From Streptomyces filamentosus (GTDB lineage Bacteria; Actinomycetota; Actinomycetes; Streptomycetales; Streptomycetaceae), in assembly GCF_014654895.1 (NCBI RefSeq), contig NZ_BNBE01000002.1, forward strand, positions 1,240,001 to 1,304,000: a DNA stretch of 64,000 nt, written 5' to 3'. A program made the position numbers and the translations under genes. The first letter of the stretch is position 1, and each line of letters starts with the position of its first letter. Shown piece by piece: positions 63,170 to 64,000 of the stretch. Under the pieces are notes generated by a model. It worked only from the letters and a program-made list of their open reading frames with translations, was not told where the DNA came from and did not search any database.

Positions 63170-64000
63170 TCAGTCGGCGACCAGTTTGTGGACCACCTTC
63201 CCGCTCTGGTCGACGGCGAGGTAGCCGGTGGCCGAGTAGTCGTTGGTGCGGTAGACGAGGAGGGTGGGGCGGTTCTCGTTGAAGGACCAGCGGTTGACGA
63301 TCATGTACCGGTTGAAGGGTTCCTCGACCTTGAGCTCGCGGTCGGCGCGCTTCGCCAGGGCGGGCAGGTCGTCCCAGGGCATGCGGGTGGGGTCGAACGG
63401 CTGCTGGTCGGGCTGGGAGGAGCTGATGGTGCCGCCGATGCCCTGGCGGCTGACCTCGCCGTCCCGGTACTGGTAGCGGTCGTAGGTCCTGGCGCCCTCC
63501 TTCGTGGGGATCTCGGCGATGGCGTAGTCGTCGTAGACGTAGATCGCCTTCACGGTGGGGGTGCCGGTGGCCTCCGCGAAGGCGGCGACGGCGGTGCGGA
63601 TCCCGGCGGGGGTGAGGAGGGAGTCGGGCGCGGCCGCTTTGGACGGCGCGGCGGAGGACGGGGCTCCGGTGGTGTCCCCCGTGGTGCCGCCGGTGCCGCC
63701 TCCGGGGGTCCGGGGGGCGGTGGTGGTGCCCTTCGCGTCCGGGGTCCCGCCGTCGCCGCCGAGGGGCAGGAGCTGCTGGAGGGCGAGCGCGAGGAGTCCG
63801 GCGGAGACGACGAGGGCGCCGGCCACCGTGGCGATCCGGCGGCGACGGTCGGGGGTCCGGCCCGCCGCGACGGTCGGCGGCCCGGGCACCTGGTGGGCGG
63901 GGTGGGGGTGGGGGTACGGCGGCGGGACGGAGCCGTACGGGGGCGGGGTCGGCGGGCCGAAACCTGCGGGGACGGCGTCGGCGGGGACGGCGGCCGCCGC
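63170..64000 (-). CDS. Single-pass membrane protein, C-terminal part (5' end outside window)
   Basis: The frame is open to base 64000, so the 5' end lies outside. The visible 276 residues start with an Ala/Pro/Tyr-rich segment (PPYGSVPPPYPHPHPAHQVP), then basic residues and one membrane helix (ATVAGALVVSAGLLALALQQ). A Gly/Thr/Ser linker follows, and then an extracellular domain beginning LTPAGIRTAVAAFAEATGTP with VKAIYVYDDYAIAEIP and NRWSFNENRPTLLVYRTND. The layout is common in Streptomyces cell-envelope proteins of unknown role. A GTG at 63889 could be an internal start but is not needed. Confidence 0.75.
   Translation of the reverse strand, partial: AAAAVPADAVPAGFGPPTPPPYGSVPPPYPHPHPAHQVPGPPTVAAGRTPDRRRRIATVAGALVVSAGLLALALQQLLPLGGDGGTPDAKGTTTAPRTPGGGTGGTTGDTTGAPSSAAPSKAAAPDSLLTPAGIRTAVAAFAEATGTPTVKAIYVYDDYAIAEIPTKEGARTYDRYQYRDGEVSRQGIGGTISSSQPDQQPFDPTRMPWDDLPALAKRADRELKVEEPFNRYMIVNRWSFNENRPTLLVYRTNDYSATGYLAVDQSGKVVHKLVAD

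Noticed and set aside
1..64000. tRNA, rRNA, biosynthetic gene cluster or complete insertion sequence
   Set aside because: No cloverleaf with conserved tRNA boxes, no rRNA-like stretch, no PKS/NRPS/terpene synthase genes and no intact transposase with terminal inverted repeats were seen by reading.

Overview
The window is chromosomal DNA from a Streptomyces or a very close relative. GC content is very high, with strong GC bias at third codon positions. GTG and TTG starts are frequent, ribosome binding sites are GGAGG-like, and the families are typical of the genus: SARP-free housekeeping arm genes, Ser/Thr kinase with extracellular tail, PAS/GAF/SpoIIE phosphatase, RsbW-like ATPase, STAS protein, SSI-type protease inhibitor, HbpS-like protein, mycothiol-dependent isomerase and F420-type oxidoreductase. 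No rRNA, tRNA, CRISPR array or large biosynthetic cluster was seen. The gene order from the ETF genes through a flavin reductase, thioredoxin, acyltransferase, threonine-aldolase-like lyase/SDR/DUF6421 and uracil-DNA glycosylase looks like a conserved left-arm segment of Streptomyces chromosomes (from memory, not searched).

Layout. 1-7.8 kb: end of an AAA ATPase, a membrane hydrolase-like protein, a DeoR regulator with an overlapping SRPBCC gene, a Cds1-like PLP enzyme, an RsbW-like ATPase and a methyltransferase. 7.8-18.5 kb: a 29-bp minisatellite, a ROK regulator, a mycothiol-dependent isomerase-like gene, a TetR regulator divergent from an F420-type reductase across a large inverted repeat, a geranylgeranyl-reductase-like flavoprotein, an M20 peptidase, an MBL hydrolase, an ATPase-NUDIX fusion and a LacI regulator. 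18.5-31 kb: the Ser/Thr kinase, a CitE-like aldolase, etfBA, redox genes, a PlsC acyltransferase, a B3/4 plus transglutaminase-like pair and the DUF6421/SDR/PLP-lyase operon. 31-45 kb: membrane and secreted proteins (DUF5134, M56, PAP2, LVIVD, DUF305), an ArsR/old-yellow-enzyme pair, ung, a BadF-type sugar kinase, a CbiX-like protein, a lactonase with a DasR-like site and a FUSC protein. 45-54 kb: ankyrin, HbpS-like, Lrp, DinB, the SpoIIE-type phosphatase, SSI, an AhpD-like gene under a CsoR-like operator, then a small accessory island of about 1.1 kb. 54-64 kb: STAS, a hairpin-bounded repeat array, a rifampin-monooxygenase-like gene with a RAE-like palindrome, a cold-shock protein, glutaminase, aminopeptidase P, a TrmB/LuxR-type regulator, a prolyl oligopeptidase and the end of a membrane protein.

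Most genes are single or paired housekeeping and stress genes. The clearest functional units are: etfB-etfA (electron transfer to the respiratory chain); DUF6421-SDR-PLP lyase, an uncharacterised three-gene operon with short spacers and a 4-base overlap; isochorismatase-GNAT, overlapping; and rox with a RAE, which suggests rifamycin-inducible resistance.

The accessory island (about 51,971-53,096) holds a frameshifted remnant of a probable deaminase-type toxin. It is translationally coupled (TGATG) to an intact SUKH-3 immunity gene and is followed by an IS5-type transposase remnant. The other notable non-coding features are several intergenic tandem repeats (29, 26, 19, 14 and 7 bp units). One 19-bp array is enclosed by a perfect 19-bp inverted repeat.
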